42,127 nucleotides of DNA, taken from the NCBI GenBank assembly GCA_035315885.1, contig DATFXM010000099.1, positions 1-42,127 on the forward strand, written 5' to 3'. The stretch comes from DATFXM01 sp035315885. Its GTDB lineage: Bacteria; Acidobacteriota; Blastocatellia; UBA7656. A model generated the notes under the pieces. That model was not told where the DNA came from, did no database searches, and worked only from the letters and a program-made list of their open reading frames with translations. Shown here one piece after another: positions 7,827 to 15,994 of this stretch. Position numbers and translations under genes: made by a program. Numbering within the stretch: position 1 is the stretch's first letter; every line of letters begins with the position of its first letter.

Positions 7827-8771
7827 GTGATAAGTACTGCAGGGCAGCTAGAGCAGCTCCAGTCAACAATCGAGTCGGTTATTCGCGGCAAAAGCGAGGT
7901 CGTAGAGCTGTCGCTGGTGACTCTTCTGGCCGGCGGACACCTGCTGATCGAAGATGTGCCCGGAGTCGGGAAGACCACGCTTGCTCACACGCTCGCGCGG
8001 AGCTTCAATTGCACGTTTCAGCGCATCCAGTTTACTTCGGACCTTCTGCCCTCGGACATTCTGGGTCTCGAAGTATTCAATCAGCAGCAAAGTCTGTTTT
8101 CGTTCAAGCCGGGACCGATCTTCGCCAACGTGATCCTCGCCGATGAGATCAACCGCTCGACGCCAAAAACGCAGTCCGCACTGCTCGAAGGGATGGCCGA
8201 AGGTCACGTAACCGTCGAACAGGAGACATACCAGCTTCCCAAACCGTTCATTGTGCTGGCTACGCAGAACCCCATTGAGCATCACGGAACCTATCCTTTG
8301 CCGGAGTCGCAACTGGACCGGTTTATGATGCGAATCCGAATGGGCTACCCGGCTGTCGAGGACGAGAAGACGATACTACGGCAGCAGACTCTGAATTCGC
8401 CTGTCGAACATGTGACGCCGGTGATGCACGGTGACGACGTGCTCCGGCTGCAGCAAGAGGTGCGTGAGGTATCGGTAGACGATTCGCTCGTGGACTACTT
8501 AATCCGCATCGTGCGCGCGACGCGGGATTCGGACCTGCTCGATCTGGGGGTGAGCCCTCGCGGGAGCCTGGCCTTGTACCACGCGGCGCAAGCGCTGGCG
8601 TTCGTGGAAGGCCGGCAGTACGTCATACCTGACGACATAAAGCGGCTGGTCATTCCGACTTTTGCTCATCGAATCGTGGTTAACTCACGGTACTCGACCG
8701 GCCTGCGCCGCTCGGACGAAGCCGAGGCAGCGTTGAATGAAATCCTGAAGACCGTGAACGTGCCGCTGTGA
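7827..8771 (+). CDS. MoxR family AAA+ ATPase
   Basis: A chaperone-like AAA+ ATPase of 314 residues from the proposed GTG start. Walker A is DVPGVGKTT (residues 43-51), Walker B is VILADEIN (102-109), and sensor motifs follow (ATQNPIE, SPRGSLAL). The frame stays open to 7599, but the 76 extra residues do not look like MoxR. GTG 7827 gives the normal family length and has GAGG 10 bases upstream, so the start is inferred. MoxR proteins typically help assemble or activate partners encoded next door; here these are the DUF58 and transglutaminase genes. The next gene begins 19 bases downstream. Confidence 0.88.
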   Translation: MISTAGQLEQLQSTIESVIRGKSEVVELSLVTLLAGGHLLIEDVPGVGKTTLAHTLARSFNCTFQRIQFTSDLLPSDILGLEVFNQQQSLFSFKPGPIFANVILADEINRSTPKTQSALLEGMAEGHVTVEQETYQLPKPFIVLATQNPIEHHGTYPLPESQLDRFMMRIRMGYPAVEDEKTILRQQTLNSPVEHVTPVMHGDDVLRLQQEVREVSVDDSLVDYLIRIVRATRDSDLLDLGVSPRGSLALYHAAQALAFVEGRQYVIPDDIKRLVIPTFAHRIVVNSRYSTGLRRSDEAEAALNEILKTVNVPL

Positions 8772-8790
8772 TGTATTTGCGAGGTTGTAA

Positions 8791-10323
8791 ATGAATCGGC
8801 AGGCCTGGCGCGACTTCTTCATAACGGTCTTCTTACTGGGTCTCGCTTTTGTAATCGCGGTACTGAGCTCGGTTGCCGCCGATCAGGACAACACCCGTCT
8901 TGCGGCCGTCTCCGCCGCCATTTCATTGTTGCTCGCCATCATCGGCGCGCTGTACATCATTCCTCGACTAGCACGCAACATTCGACTCGAGTTTCTGCGC
9001 TTTGCGATCCGTACCAGCGTAACCGTCGAAGGTCTGTTGTTCATCGTGTTGCTGGTAGTGATGGGTTTTGCGGCGTGGAACACCGGGAACAATCTTTTGT
9101 ATCTGGTGCTGTCGGCGATGCTCGCATTTCTGCTGGCGGCAAATCTGATCGCCAGAATGTCGTTGGCAGACGTTAGCGTCCAGTTGCGGTTCCCCGATCA
9201 CATTTTTGCCGGCGAGGCCGCCGGAATTTCCGCGACGGTGATAAATCATAAACGACTTATGCCCAGCTACAGTCTGATGGTAGAGGCGCTCTCGGACACA
9301 AGCGATCTGGAGGAGTCCGACGGTGAGGACGAAGTTGCATCCGGAGCAGCGGAGACTGCCGGCCATTCGGCTACGCCTCGTCTTGGGTCCCGTTCGAGCG
9401 GACTCGGAAAGCTCGCGTACTTTGTGTTGATACCGGCTCAAACAAGCGGTCGGATCCGGCTGGAGCATACATTCTCTCGAAGAGGCCGGTACCCAATAAC
9501 CGGCTTTCGCATCGCAACCAAGTTTCCAGCCGGCTTTTTCAAGAAGTGGCGGAGAATCGACGCAAATGGAGAGATTCTGGTTTACCCGAAGCCGCAGCCG
9601 ATCGGGGATTTTTATCACGCGCTTCCGATGCTGGCTGGACAAGTCGAGAGTCACGCAAGAGGCTACGGCGACGATTTGTACGGGATAAGACGCTATCACC
9701 CGTCGGATCACATGCGGAACATCGATTGGAAAGCAACTGCCAGGTCGCTGCAACTGATGGTTCGCGAAAACATGCGCGAGGATGAGTGGCGGTTGACCAT
9801 CGTGTTCGACACCGCGCTGCCGCCCGGGCTGGGACCAACGCTCGCCTCTTCGCGGCAATCCCCGGATGACGCCGCTCAGATCGCAATGTTCAATGACAAG
9901 TTTGAGCGCGCGGTTCTGCTCGCGGCCTCTCTTGCGAACCACTTCATCTTTGAGCGCGCGGATGTCGAGTTGATAACTACCGGCGACGAAAAAGACGTGC
10001 CGTCAGGCTCGGGTCCCGACCACCTTTACAGGATCTTGAACTTGCTTGCGACGCTCGAGCCCGCACGAAAACCCGACGGTCCGGAAACGACACAACATGG
10101 TCGCTCGTTACGAAAACGGTTGTTGCGAAGAATCGATCGGAGTGGCGAAGACGACACTCCTCGAGCGCGTGCAAACGGGGGCATAGCTTGGCGGCTGCTG
10201 GATGAAGTGCCGGTGCTCGCAGATGAGCGCCGTTTTAAGGTTTTGATCACCGCCGCGCGAAAGGGGACGATTCCCGCTCACATCTGGCGCAGCGCTCACG
10301 TGGTTTTCCTGGACGATCTGTGA
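8791..10323 (+). CDS. DUF58 membrane protein
   Basis: A 510-residue protein with several N-terminal membrane helices (about residues 10-30, 35-57, 73-90 and 98-118), followed by an Ig-like/extracytoplasmic-looking region (120-270) and the DUF58 signature (GDDLYGIRRYHPSDHMRNIDWKATAR split around residues 288-315), ending in a von Willebrand factor A-like half. DUF58 proteins are constant partners of MoxR ATPases and transglutaminases and are thought to act on envelope or secreted substrates. GAGG lies 7 bases before the ATG. An insert rich in Glu, Asp and Ser (about 170-200) is longer than usual. Confidence 0.88.
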   Translation: MNRQAWRDFFITVFLLGLAFVIAVLSSVAADQDNTRLAAVSAAISLLLAIIGALYIIPRLARNIRLEFLRFAIRTSVTVEGLLFIVLLVVMGFAAWNTGNNLLYLVLSAMLAFLLAANLIARMSLADVSVQLRFPDHIFAGEAAGISATVINHKRLMPSYSLMVEALSDTSDLEESDGEDEVASGAAETAGHSATPRLGSRSSGLGKLAYFVLIPAQTSGRIRLEHTFSRRGRYPITGFRIATKFPAGFFKKWRRIDANGEILVYPKPQPIGDFYHALPMLAGQVESHARGYGDDLYGIRRYHPSDHMRNIDWKATARSLQLMVRENMREDEWRLTIVFDTALPPGLGPTLASSRQSPDDAAQIAMFNDKFERAVLLAASLANHFIFERADVELITTGDEKDVPSGSGPDHLYRILNLLATLEPARKPDGPETTQHGRSLRKRLLRRIDRSGEDDTPRARANGGIAWRLLDEVPVLADERRFKVLITAARKGTIPAHIWRSAHVVFLDDL

Positions 10324-10407
10324 TTGCCGGAAGAGATGTCCGAGAGTCGGTATTCGTGAAGCACTTTTCAACAACCTCAAGTTTGGAGAGTAATCGCTAG
10401 GCAGCAC

Positions 10408-12684
10408 ATGGACTCGTACTTTCGAATAACATCCTACGGCCTAATTGCCACGGCCGCTTTCGCGCTCGCGATCACCGGCGGTGTAGATCTTGTCTCGGTG
10501 GCATTTTACGGAGTCGTGCTCGCTGTATGTTTCTGGCGGGACCTGCGACGTTCAACGCGCTTCAGGCTCCGTGAGTGGATGTGGCGAGTGATGGCAATTC
10601 TGTATGTGCCGTTTGTCTTCATCGACGGAGCCTTCATAAGCAATCGGGTACTCGCGCTTGTCCATATGACATTGATTTTATCCGCGGCAAAGCTCTTTCA
10701 GGAAAAGCGCGACCGCGACTGGGTCTTCCTCTATCTGATCGGCTTTTTCCAAATGCTGCTCGCGGCTGGGCTCACGTTTAACGCGAGCTTTGTGGCATCG
10801 CTGACGCTGTTTCTCTTTTTCTTTATTTCGACGCTGGCGGCTTTTGAGATTCGGCGAGCAAGACGCGAGATGGCTCAGACTCAGGAGATGGTGATCGTCC
10901 GGCAGAAGCAGAACAGGTCGGGGCGAAGGTCGAGAGCGGGAGAGTCCCGCGGCGAACCCTCCGTTCGCTATTTTGTGGCGGCATCGGCTGGACAGATTGC
11001 GGTTGTAGCGATTTTGACTTTGCCTCTCTTCTTTCTGATTCCGCGCTTTGGCGGTGGAGGGCTTGCGAGAGGATACGGCAACGAGCAGGCGATCACCGGC
11101 TTTTCCGAGAAGGTAGAACTTGGACAGTTCGCATCCATCAAGAAGAGCCCGAGAGTCGTAATGCGGGTACGGCTCGATCATTCGCCGCAGAGGTACATCC
11201 GCTGGCGGGGCATCGCGCTTGAGAATTACGACGGCAGAGCGTGGACCCTATCGCCCGAGTTGAAAGACCGGCAAAGCGCGATGATCGCAGGTTCGTTATC
11301 CACAACTGAGGCCGATACGCGGATTGCGAATGTCTACATTCCGGTTAACCGGACCGGCACGCAGATGCCGCTGGGACAGGGAATCATCCTCGAGCCGCTG
11401 AGCACGCCGGTTCTATTCGCAGCGGGCCGGCCGGTGAGCTTGCGGATAGCGGCGGCAGGTGCGACCACAGATAAATACACCGGAGAGATTCGCGCCAGTG
11501 GCTTGCGGGGAGGACGAGTTCAGTACTCAGTAACGTCGGACATATGGACTCCTACGGAAGATCAACTGCGGGCCGACTCGGCGTCCGAGCCCGGATACAA
11601 AGAGACGATCAACCACATCTACACGCAAATCCCGCGCAATCTGGACACTCGGATCGTTCATCTTGCTCGCGAAAAGACCAAGAACGAACAGAATGCCTAC
11701 GACAAAGCGCGAGCAATCGAGTCGTACCTGAAATCGAACTTTCGGTACACACTCGACCTCAAGCCCGCCAACGTCGATCCACTCGCGGAGTTCCTCTTCG
11801 ACTTGAAGGAGGGTCATTGTGAGTACTTCGCCACCGCGATGGTTATTATGCTTCGGTCCCTGAACATTCCGGCGCGAATCGTGAATGGTTTTCAAATGGG
11901 CGAGTACAACGAGCTGAACAACTATTACACGGTTCGCGAGAGTGACGCTCACTCCTGGGTTGAAGTTTATTTCCCGCACAACGACGCCTGGATCGAATTC
12001 GATCCGACGCCGTCGTCGGGAATCAACGACTACTCGAAAGGCGGCATTGCAGCCAGACTGAGAAAGTACGCGGACGCCATGGAGATTTTCTGGCTCGACT
12101 ACGTGGTGACCCTGGATCGCGACGAGCAGGCGTCGATGATGGTTGAGCTGCAGCACCGCCTGGTGGGTCTGAAGGAAACCGCTCAGGCTTACTATCAGAG
12201 CGCCCGAAATTTCATGAAGGGCGCGATAAATCAGTTGAAGCTGGGGCGGAAATGGGAGCTGATCGATTTGTTTGCGTTGCTTGCGCTCGCATTTCTGCTG
12301 GGAGCGGGAGTGCTTGCCGGCTACATCGCGTTAGCTCGTAGACAGAGCAAGACAATTTCGGTGAACGGGTACGGCCCGTGGTGGTATAGAATTTTTGTGT
12401 TGCCATTCTGGAAACGAATGGCTCGCAGTGCCGATAATCGACAATCAGCAGTCTTGTTCTACGAGCGGATGCTGGCGGTTATGAGGCGCGCCGGGCTGGT
12501 CAAAGCGGCCAGTCAGACTCCGGTTGAATTCGCGCGGATGAGCGGTTTGACTGAGGTGGGTGAGATCACCACTTACTACAATCGGGTTCGATTTGGAGGA
12601 GAGCCGCTCGACGAAGGTGAAGCGCTGCGGATCACTTGGTTGATCGAGGAATTGAAACGCTCGATGCGCACGAGGAAACGCTGA
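10408..12684 (+). CDS. Membrane transglutaminase-like protein (DUF3488 / TGase core / DUF4129)
   Basis: A 758-residue membrane protein. The N-terminal part (1-165, plus a helix near 190-212) holds about six membrane helices. A central transglutaminase-like cysteine-protease domain carries the triad Cys471 (GHCEYFA), His515 (DAHSWVEVY) and Asp532 (EFDPTP). A late helix (about 620-645) precedes a C-terminal cytoplasmic DUF4129-like region (680-758). The catalytic domain would face the periplasm. It forms the usual MoxR-DUF58-TGase trio, probably one operon, although the 84-base gap and weak ribosome site leave room for separate control. The substrate is unknown; peptide crosslinking or hydrolysis at the envelope is inferred. 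Confidence 0.9.
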   Translation: MDSYFRITSYGLIATAAFALAITGGVDLVSVAFYGVVLAVCFWRDLRRSTRFRLREWMWRVMAILYVPFVFIDGAFISNRVLALVHMTLILSAAKLFQEKRDRDWVFLYLIGFFQMLLAAGLTFNASFVASLTLFLFFFISTLAAFEIRRARREMAQTQEMVIVRQKQNRSGRRSRAGESRGEPSVRYFVAASAGQIAVVAILTLPLFFLIPRFGGGGLARGYGNEQAITGFSEKVELGQFASIKKSPRVVMRVRLDHSPQRYIRWRGIALENYDGRAWTLSPELKDRQSAMIAGSLSTTEADTRIANVYIPVNRTGTQMPLGQGIILEPLSTPVLFAAGRPVSLRIAAAGATTDKYTGEIRASGLRGGRVQYSVTSDIWTPTEDQLRADSASEPGYKETINHIYTQIPRNLDTRIVHLAREKTKNEQNAYDKARAIESYLKSNFRYTLDLKPANVDPLAEFLFDLKEGHCEYFATAMVIMLRSLNIPARIVNGFQMGEYNELNNYYTVRESDAHSWVEVYFPHNDAWIEFDPTPSSGINDYSKGGIAARLRKYADAMEIFWLDYVVTLDRDEQASMMVELQHRLVGLKETAQAYYQSARNFMKGAINQLKLGRKWELIDLFALLALAFLLGAGVLAGYIALARRQSKTISVNGYGPWWYRIFVLPFWKRMARSADNRQSAVLFYERMLAVMRRAGLVKAASQTPVEFARMSGLTEVGEITTYYNRVRFGGEPLDEGEALRITWLIEELKRSMRTRKR

Positions 12685-12754
12685 TTCAGTCCACGATGTT
12701 CTATTGTCTTTCCGGCATCCCGTTAATGGATAGAAACAGTGTACGGTTCCAAAT

Positions 12755-12783
12755 TTGACAAGGTTCATCCTCGCCAGTAGCAT
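12755..12783 (+). promoter_or_regulatory. Sigma70-like promoter for the cyclase gene
   Basis: TTGACA (12755-12760) and TAGCAT (12778-12783) are separated by exactly 17 bases, placing the transcript start near 12790, about 24 bases before the ATG. The -35 is perfect and the -10 matches four of six. Confidence 0.65.
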
Positions 12784-12813
12784 TCTTCGGTTTAGTTGAA
12801 AGGCCAAAGGGGT

Positions 12814-13440
12814 ATGAAGATCCACGATGTGACGGTCCCCTTGTCGAAGGACCTGATCGTTTATCCCGGTGATCCACAAGTCAAGATCAACCGCAGGACG
12901 ATAATCAACCGCGATGAGGCGACAAGCAACATGAGCCGGTTGAGCTTCAGCACGCACTCGGGGACTCACGTTGATCCTCCGCTTCACTTCATCGAGGGTG
13001 GCAACGGAGTGGACAAGCTACAACTCGAACTGCTCATGGGTCGAGTGAGGGTTGTACAGATTGGTGCACCCTGTATTGATGAGGCGGTGCTGTCAGAGTT
13101 CGATTTCACTGCGGACGCGCGATTGCTTTTCAAGACGCGAAACTCGTACCTCTGGAGTCAGAAGAGTTTTGTCGAAGACTACGTGTACATCACCGCGGGC
13201 GCTGCGAGACGGCTGGTGAACGATGGGCTGAAGGTGATCGGCATCGACTATGTCTCGGTGGACAAATTTGGGGACAACGAATTTCCGACGCACAAGACGC
13301 TTCTCGGCGAAGGAGTAATAGTAATCGAAGGCCTCGACCTCAGAGAGGTTGAGCCCGGTTACTATGAAATGTTTTGCCTGCCGCTAAAAATCAAGGACGG
13401 CGACGGGGCTCCGGCGCGGGTGGTGTTGAGAGAGTTCTAA
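12814..13440 (+). CDS. Cyclase family protein (kynurenine formamidase-like)
   Basis: A 208-residue metal-dependent hydrolase of the cyclase/KynB family. The metal motif is HSGTHVDPPLHF, with His48, His52, Asp54 and His58, and the C-terminal HKTLLGEGVIVIEGL is also typical. Relatives hydrolyse N-formylkynurenine, isatin or other small amides and lactams. No other tryptophan-catabolic gene is nearby, so the substrate is open. ATG 12814 is chosen over an in-frame TTG at 12796 because GAAAGG precedes it by about 10 bases and the family usually starts at this point. A separate promoter is present. Confidence 0.85.
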   Translation: MKIHDVTVPLSKDLIVYPGDPQVKINRRTIINRDEATSNMSRLSFSTHSGTHVDPPLHFIEGGNGVDKLQLELLMGRVRVVQIGAPCIDEAVLSEFDFTADARLLFKTRNSYLWSQKSFVEDYVYITAGAARRLVNDGLKVIGIDYVSVDKFGDNEFPTHKTLLGEGVIVIEGLDLREVEPGYYEMFCLPLKIKDGDGAPARVVLREF

Positions 13441-13446
13441 AGTGCA

Positions 13447-13605
13447 GTGGCAAGGAAGAGCGACAAGCCCGACAAAATAACCATCACCAGGGAAAAGCTG
13501 CGACCTCGTCCGCGCGCTCCCATCCTCCCGACCAAAGAGTTCGAAGACAAGCGCAAAAAAGAAGGCCGCCGCGCGAAACACAAAAAAGATCTGAGAAAAG
13601 AGTAA
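13447..13605 (+). CDS. Small basic protein
   Basis: A 52-residue reading frame starting with GTG 6 bases after the cyclase stop codon. The product is about 40% Lys plus Arg, with a Pro/Arg-rich middle (LRPRPRAPILPTKEF) and a helical Lys/Arg/Glu tail (FEDKRKKEGRR). It ends in TAA 12 bases before the convergent amidohydrolase stop codon, so it exactly fills the gap. There is no ATG, and the ribosome site (GAGAG) lies inside the cyclase end, suggesting translational coupling. The composition would suit a nucleic-acid- or ribosome-associated protein, but this is only inference. Confidence 0.5.
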   Translation: MARKSDKPDKITITREKLRPRPRAPILPTKEFEDKRKKEGRRAKHKKDLRKE

Positions 13606-13617
13606 ACCCTAAACCGA

Positions 13618-14961
13618 TCACGGCATCGGCTTTCCTTCGCGTTTGTAGATCTGTCCGGCCTTCATCACGAAGCTGACTTTCTGCAGCAGCTTTATGTCCG
13701 CAGTGGGATCCCCCTTAACCGCGACAAGATCGGCATAACGGCCGGGTTGAACGCTGCCGATGTCTGCCGATTTTCCAAGCAAGTCGGCTCCCCCGCGTGT
13801 CGCATCCAATATCGCTTCGATGGGCGGAATGCCCGCATCAACCATATACTCGAACTCTTTCGCATTCTGACCGTGCTGATACACGCCGGCGTCAGTGCCA
13901 AACGCAATCTTCACACCTCCACGATAAGCCCTCGCGAGTGCGTTCTGAATCAACGGCCCAACCTTGAGCGCCTTCTCCGCGATCTGTGGCGGAAAGAACC
14001 CCGGTGTTTGGGCTGCTGCCGACACAGTCTTTCCGGCGATCACCGTTGGCACCAGGTACGTACCGTGCTGCTTGAACAAAGCCACCGCTTCGTCGTCGAG
14101 ATAAGATCCGTGCTCGATTGAATCAACGCCGGCACGTATCGCCTCTTTGATGCCCTTCGCTCCATGGGCGTGAGCGGCAACCTTCAGCCCAAGCATGTGC
14201 GCGGTATCGCAAATGGCTTTCATTTCCTCGTAGGTGAAATGTTGTTCGAGGCTCGCATCGGATAGTGAGAGGACGCCGCCGGTAGCTGCGATCTTGATCA
14301 GATCGACGCCGTACTTTGCCATATACCTGACGGCGCGAACACCTTCTTCCGGCGAATTGACGATGCCGTGTCTCCAATCCGATTCGGGTATCACGTCCTC
14401 GCGCAGGCCGCCCGAGTCTCCGTGACCGCCGGTGATGCTGAGAATTTTCCCGGCTACAAACATACGTGGCCCGGGAACAATGCCTGCCGCGATGGCGTCT
14501 CTTAAGCTGATGTCTACAAATTCGTTTGCGCCGACATCACGCACGGTTGTGAATCCGGCCAATAAAGTGACCCGTGTGTACTGAGTGGCGTTCAATGCTA
14601 TGTAGGACGGCCGCTTCGACAGACCATAGGCCGGGCTGCTAGTGTCGCGTCCTACTTGCATCGTCAGGTGCGTGTGCGCGTCAATGAGTCCGGGCAACAC
14701 GGTGGAATCGCCGAGGTCGATGACTTCGGCGGCCGGAATGGTTGCGCGGCCATCGCGAACCTCTTTGATTCGGTCTCGTTCGATTATGATCGAGACATTT
14801 GAGCGAACCGTGTTTGATGTGCCGTCGATCAGTTTCCCGGCGTAAACGACCTTGCGAGTCGATTCTTGCGCCGAGCTGCGAAAATAGCGAACGGAAGGAA
14901 GTACAAATATCAACGAGATCACTGCAACCAAGACAGTGAAGGTTCTTTTTGATCCGAACAT
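13618..14961 (-). CDS. Exported amidohydrolase (Xaa-Pro dipeptidase/imidazolonepropionase-like)
   Basis: A 447-residue amidohydrolase with an N-terminal membrane or signal segment (residues 8-30). Metal-site residues are all present: His96-x-His98 (DAHTHL), Lys223 (DLIKIAATGG, the likely carboxylated lysine), His264 and His266 (VAAHAHG), His284 (SIEHGS) and Asp357 (FGTDAGV). The closest style is the secreted prolidase/aryldialkylphosphatase-related group abundant in peptide-degrading bacteria. It probably hydrolyses dipeptides or related amides outside the cytoplasm. AAAGGA lies 7 bases before the ATG. It diverges from the ABC transporter across a heptad hairpin. Confidence 0.88.
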   Translation of the reverse strand: MFGSKRTFTVLVAVISLIFVLPSVRYFRSSAQESTRKVVYAGKLIDGTSNTVRSNVSIIIERDRIKEVRDGRATIPAAEVIDLGDSTVLPGLIDAHTHLTMQVGRDTSSPAYGLSKRPSYIALNATQYTRVTLLAGFTTVRDVGANEFVDISLRDAIAAGIVPGPRMFVAGKILSITGGHGDSGGLREDVIPESDWRHGIVNSPEEGVRAVRYMAKYGVDLIKIAATGGVLSLSDASLEQHFTYEEMKAICDTAHMLGLKVAAHAHGAKGIKEAIRAGVDSIEHGSYLDDEAVALFKQHGTYLVPTVIAGKTVSAAAQTPGFFPPQIAEKALKVGPLIQNALARAYRGGVKIAFGTDAGVYQHGQNAKEFEYMVDAGIPPIEAILDATRGGADLLGKSADIGSVQPGRYADLVAVKGDPTADIKLLQKVSFVMKAGQIYKREGKPMP

Positions 14962-15056
14962 AGCGTGTCCTTTAAGCCGGAAGTACTCGATTTAGTCTCC
15001 GATGGCCATCAGAGAACCGAAGCATATTAGCTTTGGACAGGTGATTCAACAAATGA

Positions 15057-15160
<104 letters not shown>

Positions 15161-15170
15161 AAAAGAAGTG

Positions 15171-15200
15171 TTTACAGTGCGTGCCGGTGGGGAATAGACT
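15171..15200 (+). promoter_or_regulatory. Sigma70-like promoter of the ABC transporter operon
   Basis: TTTACA (15171-15176, five of six) and TAGACT (15195-15200, four of six) are 18 bases apart. The transcript would start near 15207, leaving a leader of about 50 bases. The -35 abuts the heptad hairpin. Confidence 0.5.
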
Positions 15201-15256
15201 GGGGCGTTGCCCTGCCCTCTCGCCCAGCCGCCCGCACTCAAGCAAGGAGTTTATCG

Positions 15257-15994
15257 TTGGAAACCGACTCGGTAATCGTACTTCGAAATCTCACCCGGGA
15301 CTACGGCACTGCTCGCGCATTAGACAACATCAATCTTGAAGTCGGCCGCGGAGAGATATTCGGTTATCTAGGCGCAAACGGCGCGGGAAAGACAACGACC
15401 ATCAGAATTCTGACCGGGCTCCTGCGGCCTACGTTTGGCGATGCGTTTGTCTGCGGAAGAAACATTGCGCTTGAACCGATGGAGGTCAAGGCCCGCATAG
15501 GCTACGTGCCTGAATCCGGTGCAATCTTTGAGAAGCTCTCGCCAAACGAGTACCTGACAATCATCGGGCAGCTCTACAAGCTTCCAGCGTCACCGCTGCG
15601 CGATCGAATCGACTACTGGCTCAGATTCTTTCGGGTCTCCGAACGCGCCGACCAGCGTATGGAGGTTTTCTCAAAGGGCACTCGACAAAAGATATGCTGG
15701 ATCGCCGCACTACTCCACGAGCCTGAAATATTGATCCTGGACGAGCCTCTCAACGGGCTCGATGTCGAAACGATCGCCGCGGTGAAGGAGTTGATGAAGA
15801 GTTTTGCGGCTTCCGGACGGACGATCTTCTACTCCTCGCATTTGATAGACGTGGTCGAGAAAGTGTGTACGCGAATCGCCATCCTGCAAAACGGGCGGCT
15901 CATCGGTGGCGGTACGATCGACGAGGTACGAATGATTGCCGGAGGGGCGTCGCTCGAAGAAGGTCTGTTGAGAATGTGGCAGGAGCAGCGTTAG
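15257..15994 (+). CDS. ABC transporter ATP-binding protein
   Basis: A 245-residue nucleotide-binding subunit. Walker A is GANGAGKTT (39-47), the signature motif is the variant FSKGTRQK (138-145), Walker B is ILILDEP (158-164) and the switch His is His195 (YSSHLID). The sequence is of the ABC-2/ABC-A export class (CcmA-like). The start is TTG: AAGGAG lies 7 bases upstream and no ATG is available near it. Its stop codon directly abuts the permease ATG, so the two form one exporter. The substrate is not evident. Confidence 0.9.
   Translation: METDSVIVLRNLTRDYGTARALDNINLEVGRGEIFGYLGANGAGKTTTIRILTGLLRPTFGDAFVCGRNIALEPMEVKARIGYVPESGAIFEKLSPNEYLTIIGQLYKLPASPLRDRIDYWLRFFRVSERADQRMEVFSKGTRQKICWIAALLHEPEILILDEPLNGLDVETIAAVKELMKSFAASGRTIFYSSHLIDVVEKVCTRIAILQNGRLIGGGTIDEVRMIAGGASLEEGLLRMWQEQR

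Noticed and set aside
8968..9942. Long minus-strand reading frame opposite DUF58 (324 codons)
   Set aside because: It lies wholly within the DUF58 gene, is rich in Arg/Cys/His as antisense frames of GC-rich genes usually are, and has no family resemblance.
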